DNA of 64,000 nucleotides from Spongiimicrobium salis (GTDB taxonomy: Bacteria > Bacteroidota > Bacteroidia > Flavobacteriales > Flavobacteriaceae), in contig NZ_JBHEQA010000001.1 in the NCBI RefSeq assembly GCF_043678055.1, forward strand, positions 1,922,001 to 1,986,000. The letters are read 5' to 3'. The notes below the pieces were generated by a model. That model was not told the DNA's origin, made no database searches, and saw nothing but the letters and a program-made list of their open reading frames with translations. The position numbers and the translations under genes were made by a program. Of this stretch, positions 60,327 to 64,000 are shown in pieces; position 1 is the first letter of the stretch, and each line of letters opens with the position of its first letter.

Positions 60327-63065
60327 ATGAATTGGAAATCAGCCTCCCTTGTTTTCATATTGACCATTCAATGTTTCAATGCTTTCGGTCAAAATCAATA
60401 TAAAATTCACGGAAAAATAGTTGATGAGTTAAGCAAACAACCGCTTTATTCATGCTTAGTGCAACTTGAAGGTACTACAATTCAAGGAACTTCGGACGAT
60501 AAGGGAAACTTTGGCATTCCTGTAGTAGAGGAAGGAAGTTATGTACTTATGATATCAAAACCTGGCTATATCACTATAAGGCTGCCTGTTTTATATTCTG
60601 GCGAAACCCTACATCTAGGAACATTGGTTTTGGAACAACAAGCTGTTCTTGAAAAGGCCAATACCATTATTCAAATCTCTGAGGATGTATTGTTAAGTGG
60701 TGAGCGCAGGGATGCTCCCTCTGTTTTTTTACAGGCATCGAGAGATATCTTTTTGAGTAGGGCGGCTTTTGATTTTGGACAAGTATTTTTTCGGCCTAGA
60801 GGGTTGGACGCTAGAAATACCCAAGTAATGATCAACGGAATCCCTATGAATGGATTAGTACAGGGCAGTGCCGTATGGAACCAATGGGGAGGCCTAAATG
60901 ATGTCACCCGAAATCAGGAAATTACCTATGGCTTACACCCTTCTGACTATGGTTTTGGAGGTGTTTTGGGGGCAACGCATATTGATATGCGACCTTCCGG
61001 ATTCAGGCCTGGAATTCGTTTGTCCTCTTCTCAATCCAATCGTAGTTATGCAGGCCGTTTTATGGCAACTTATACGAATAAGATGGAGGATAAAGGCTTG
61101 TTTTACAGTGTATCCTCTTCCAGAAGATGGGGGGCAGAAGGCATTGTTGACGGAACTTTATATGATGCCTATGCTGTTTTTGGAGCGCTGGAATATCGGT
61201 TTCACCCTAAGAATAGTCTGGGAATCACTGCAATTTTCTCCCCAAATAGAAGAGGGCGTTCGGCACCGATTACAGCAGAAGTTTTTGAACTTGTGGGACG
61301 AAATTATAATCCCTATTGGGGTGAGCAAGATGGGGTTGTTCGGAATTCAAGGGAACGAAGAACAAAGGTTCCTATCCTATTGTTCAATCATTATTACACC
61401 TCCAATACCCTTCGTTTGAATACGGGAATAGCGTATAGATCTGGTGTTACGGAGAACAGCAGACTCGGATATTATAACGCCCCTAATCCGGATCCTACCT
61501 ATTATCGTTATTTACCAAGCTTTTACTTGAACAGTGCTATTGGAGCCAATTTTATAGCGGCAAATCAAGCAGAAGAAGGCTTTCAGCAAAATGCGCAATT
61601 GCGATGGACAGATTTTTATACGGCAAATGAAGTCAACGGGAAAGCAGCTTATCTATTGTATGATGATGTGGTCGATGAAACCCAATTCAGTATCAATACC
61701 GTAGCAAATATTAGATTGGGGAAACTACTAAAAATCGATTTTGGAGGAAGCTACCAAAATTTTAAAGCGGATAATTTTGCACGAATACGGGATTTATTGG
61801 GCGCGGATTTCCATGAAGATATCGACGTGTTCTCAGATACTAGAAATGCAATAAATCAGGAAGTGGAGCGACGGAATGGCGATATCTTCAACTATCACTA
61901 TCGCATGTTTGTTTCCACATCCAGAGCTTTTGTACAATCCCAAATCAACAGGGGAAAATGGAATGCTTTCGCAGCAGTCCAGTATTCAAATACCTCCTAT
62001 AAAAGAGAAGGCCTGTTTCAAAATGAACGCTTTTTCAACACTTCCCTCGGAGAAAGTGAAGTTGCCCAATTTTCAAATTATCGTCTAAAAGGTGGGATTT
62101 CCTATGCCTTCAGTGGACGACATCAATTACAATGGAATGGTATTTACGGGAACCGTGCCCCTTTGATACAGCAAACATTTATAAACCCGAGAGAGAACAA
62201 TGAAATGGTTCCCAATCTAAAAAATGAACGTATTGTGGGCACTAACTTGGACTATCATATGCGATTGCCTAAATGGACAGGCAGGTTGAGCGGCTTTTAT
62301 AATCGTTTTCAGGACCTCACCGACATCAACTTCTTTTTTGTGGAATCTGGAGTGGGATCAGACTTTGTGCAGGAAGTAATTACAGATTTGGATGAGCTGT
62401 ACATAGGAGGGGAACTGGGGCTGGAATATGAAGTATCCCCGGAGGTCAAATTTACTGTTGCCGCCGCAGTGGGAAAGTATGTATATGCAAGTAATCCAAA
62501 GCTGACCATTAATTTTGATACTGCTGGCAGCGAGGAAGACTTTATAAATCCAGAAGGCAATGTAGATCTTGGTTTTGCTAGGCTAAAAGACTATAAATTA
62601 GCTCGGGGACCACAGAAAGCCATGGCATTTGGAATAGAATACCGAAATCCCAAGTATTGGTGGTTGGGCGCTTCAGCGAATTACCTCACCAATAATTACG
62701 CTAGTATTTCTGCCATAACGCGTACTCCTAGTTTTATCTTGGATCCAGAAACAGGCCTTCCCTTTCCCGGGGCAACCCCTGAGAATGTCAATGCCTTATT
62801 ACAACAAGGACCTTTGGACGATGTGTATTTGTTGAATCTGGTAGGTGGAAAATCATGGTTGATTCGGGATACCTATATCAGTCTTTTTGCTAGTGTGAAC
62901 AACCTTTTTGATGCAGTGTTTCGTACTGGTGGATTTGAACAAAGCAGAAATGGAAACTTTGGACAGTTGTCTCAGGATAACCTAAGCGGAACCCCTTCAT
63001 TTGCTCCAAAATATTGGTACGGAAGAGGGCGTACATATTTCATTAATCTAGCCATCAGTTTTTAA
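60327..63065 (+). CDS. TonB-dependent receptor
   Basis: A 912-residue outer-membrane receptor. The ATG 60327 (MNWKSASLVFILTIQCFNAFGQ) gives a proper signal peptide; the longer frame starts at a TTG inside the promoter. It has a CarboxypepD-like domain (YKIHGKIVDELSKQPLYSCLVQLEG), a plug (FFRPRGLDARNTQVMINGIPMNGLVQGSAVWNQWGGLNDV), and a barrel ending in RTYFINLAISF. The DUF5689-type lipoprotein gene follows after 54 bp and the EEP-family enzyme is divergent, a common flavobacterial trio. Confidence 0.92.
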   Translation: MNWKSASLVFILTIQCFNAFGQNQYKIHGKIVDELSKQPLYSCLVQLEGTTIQGTSDDKGNFGIPVVEEGSYVLMISKPGYITIRLPVLYSGETLHLGTLVLEQQAVLEKANTIIQISEDVLLSGERRDAPSVFLQASRDIFLSRAAFDFGQVFFRPRGLDARNTQVMINGIPMNGLVQGSAVWNQWGGLNDVTRNQEITYGLHPSDYGFGGVLGATHIDMRPSGFRPGIRLSSSQSNRSYAGRFMATYTNKMEDKGLFYSVSSSRRWGAEGIVDGTLYDAYAVFGALEYRFHPKNSLGITAIFSPNRRGRSAPITAEVFELVGRNYNPYWGEQDGVVRNSRERRTKVPILLFNHYYTSNTLRLNTGIAYRSGVTENSRLGYYNAPNPDPTYYRYLPSFYLNSAIGANFIAANQAEEGFQQNAQLRWTDFYTANEVNGKAAYLLYDDVVDETQFSINTVANIRLGKLLKIDFGGSYQNFKADNFARIRDLLGADFHEDIDVFSDTRNAINQEVERRNGDIFNYHYRMFVSTSRAFVQSQINRGKWNAFAAVQYSNTSYKREGLFQNERFFNTSLGESEVAQFSNYRLKGGISYAFSGRHQLQWNGIYGNRAPLIQQTFINPRENNEMVPNLKNERIVGTNLDYHMRLPKWTGRLSGFYNRFQDLTDINFFFVESGVGSDFVQEVITDLDELYIGGELGLEYEVSPEVKFTVAAAVGKYVYASNPKLTINFDTAGSEEDFINPEGNVDLGFARLKDYKLARGPQKAMAFGIEYRNPKYWWLGASANYLTNNYASISAITRTPSFILDPETGLPFPGATPENVNALLQQGPLDDVYLLNLVGGKSWLIRDTYISLFASVNNLFDAVFRTGGFEQSRNGNFGQLSQDNLSGTPSFAPKYWYGRGRTYFINLAISF

Positions 63066-63119
63066 AGTCAACCTTAAAAATAATCATGGTTTGCACCCTG
63101 TACATAAAAATTGAAATTC

Positions 63120-64000
63120 ATGAAAATAAGATCATTTCTATATGCTCGAAAATTAGGCCTTGTGCCCCTCCTGCTCCTTTGTTTGTGTTGTGTGGAGGAT
63201 GTCAACTTTGACCCTTTGTCCATGGAATGCCAGAATAGCTTGGAACCCACAATTACGCTTTCGGCACTTAAAGCCTTATATCAGGGAGAAATTCTACAAA
63301 TCCAAGAAGATTTGGTGTTAAGGGCTTACGTAATATCTTCTGATGAGGCGGGAAATTTTTTTGGTAGCCTGCACCTTCAGGATCATCCCGAAGCACCTGG
63401 AGAAGGAATTCAATTGGAAATGGACTTTCGGGATTCACATCTTTTTTACCCTCCTGGGAGTACCGTTCTTATTCAATTAAAAGGACTTTATCTAGGAAAA
63501 CGGAGAGGGCTCTTAACCTTGGGAGGTGTATTATCCATATTTGGCAATTTATCTATAGGGAGGCTTCCACGAGCTTTGGTACAGGAACACCTTACCCTTG
63601 CCTGTAATGGCGATAATGGAATAACACCTCAGGTGACCACCCTGGCCTCTTTGAACGATACGATGATCAATACCTTGGTACGCTTGGAAGGAATGGAATT
63701 CAAGGAGGAAGAAATCGATTTCCCTTTTGCATTGCCAAGAGAAAATACGATTCGCACTTTAAGAGACTGTACAGAAGCCGAAATCAAACTGTTGAATAGC
63801 GGGTTCTCAGACTTTCAAGAAACACCATTGCCAAGAGGAAATGGCAGTATTACGGGAATTTTGGTAAAAGATAGGGATGATTTTCAACTTAGAATACGCG
63901 ATCGATCAGATATTCAATTTAACGAAGAAAGGTGCCCGCCACTTATCGATGAATTCAGTTCGGAATTTGTTTTTATTTCAGAACTTGCCGATCCGAATAA
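63120..64000 (+). CDS. DUF5689-type lipoprotein, 3'-truncated by window edge
   Basis: An ATG at 63120 opens a frame that stays open to base 64000 (about 293 residues visible). The signal MKIRSFLYARKLGLVPLLLL leads to CLCC. The following region has the DUF5689 look: TITLSALKALYQGEILQIQEDLVLRAYVISSDEAGNFFGSLHLQDHPEAPGEGIQLEM and YPPGSTVLIQLKGLYLGKRRGLLTLGG. The last visible residues FVFISELADPN resemble the first strand of a lamin-tail domain, so the full protein is probably larger. It is likely a surface lipoprotein partner of the upstream TonB receptor. Confidence 0.8.
   Translation, partial: MKIRSFLYARKLGLVPLLLLCLCCVEDVNFDPLSMECQNSLEPTITLSALKALYQGEILQIQEDLVLRAYVISSDEAGNFFGSLHLQDHPEAPGEGIQLEMDFRDSHLFYPPGSTVLIQLKGLYLGKRRGLLTLGGVLSIFGNLSIGRLPRALVQEHLTLACNGDNGITPQVTTLASLNDTMINTLVRLEGMEFKEEEIDFPFALPRENTIRTLRDCTEAEIKLLNSGFSDFQETPLPRGNGSITGILVKDRDDFQLRIRDRSDIQFNEERCPPLIDEFSSEFVFISELADPN

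Noticed and set aside
60898..61419. 173-residue plus-strand frame in another phase
   Set aside because: It overlaps the plug and barrel of the 60.3-kb TonB receptor completely.
1..64000. tRNA, rRNA, CRISPR arrays, insertion sequences, phage genes
   Set aside because: I looked in intergenic regions for cloverleaf arms, direct-repeat arrays and transposase motifs and saw none.

Overview
This window is a chromosomal segment of a Bacteroidota bacterium, most likely a marine-type member of the Flavobacteriaceae. The evidence is a moderately AT-rich composition, many promoters of the Bacteroidota TAnnTTTG (-7) type, several TonB-dependent receptors with carboxypeptidase-like N-terminal domains, the ileS / DksA-like / lspA neighbourhood, SulP and SSS transporters, a Bacteroidota-type double-glycine leader peptide, and many short lipoproteins. 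I see no phage, insertion sequence, CRISPR array, rRNA or tRNA. Most of the window is ordinary core and metabolic content. The genus cannot be decided from the sequence alone.

Layout. 1-9.8 kb: the 3' part of an alpha-2-macroglobulin gene and a penicillin-binding protein 1C gene (usually neighbours), separated by about 3.4 kb of small accessory genes: a cysteine-rich double-glycine-leader peptide, two tandem paralogues of unknown function, a lipocalin-like lipoprotein, CvpA, a hypothetical protein and an ABM-like monooxygenase. 10-16.8 kb: glycerol metabolism (glpK-glpD, with gpsA facing them), a TAP-like hydrolase and a lipoprotein gene with a sigma-54-like promoter. 17-22.3 kb: SulP transporter, cytochrome c, a YheT-bestrophin pair and a nitronate monooxygenase. 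22.3-26.8 kb: an AraC regulator divergent from a PhyH dioxygenase - SDR - Na+/solute symporter operon. 26.8-31.9 kb: glutaminase, EamA exporter + ArsC-like protein, Asp/Glu racemase, an ArsR-like regulator with a clear palindromic operator and an overlooked 43-residue protein, a DinB-like protein and a DUF3298-type lipoprotein. 31.9-38.3 kb: a PLP-dependent cystathionine synthase/lyase, glutamate dehydrogenase, recO, a TonB-dependent receptor and an 11-mer-repeat lipoprotein. 38.4-48.9 kb: ileS, DksA-like protein, a GIN-domain-like protein, lspA, 5-formyl-THF cyclo-ligase, uvrC and a patatin-BamA fusion. 49-55.2 kb: 4-hydroxyphenylpyruvate dioxygenase, a DUF3108 protein, tryptophan 2,3-dioxygenase, an M23 peptidase and pgi. 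55.4-64 kb: two large TonB-dependent receptors, a small membrane protein, an endonuclease/exonuclease/phosphatase-family enzyme and a DUF5689-type lipoprotein that runs off the end.

Most notable items: (1) two intergenic loci 33 kb apart (about 16.79-16.90 and 50.35-50.46 kb) with the same architecture, 5' hairpin - spacer - identical 17-nt TTTGGTTGGTTATTTAG - intrinsic terminator, which look like paralogous small RNAs; (2) an orphan secreted cysteine-rich peptide with a GG leader; (3) two small proteins below usual ORF cut-offs (43 and 28 residues); (4) a sigma-54-like promoter with a nearby palindrome; (5) a coherent AraC/PhyH/SDR/SSS catabolic locus of unknown substrate.
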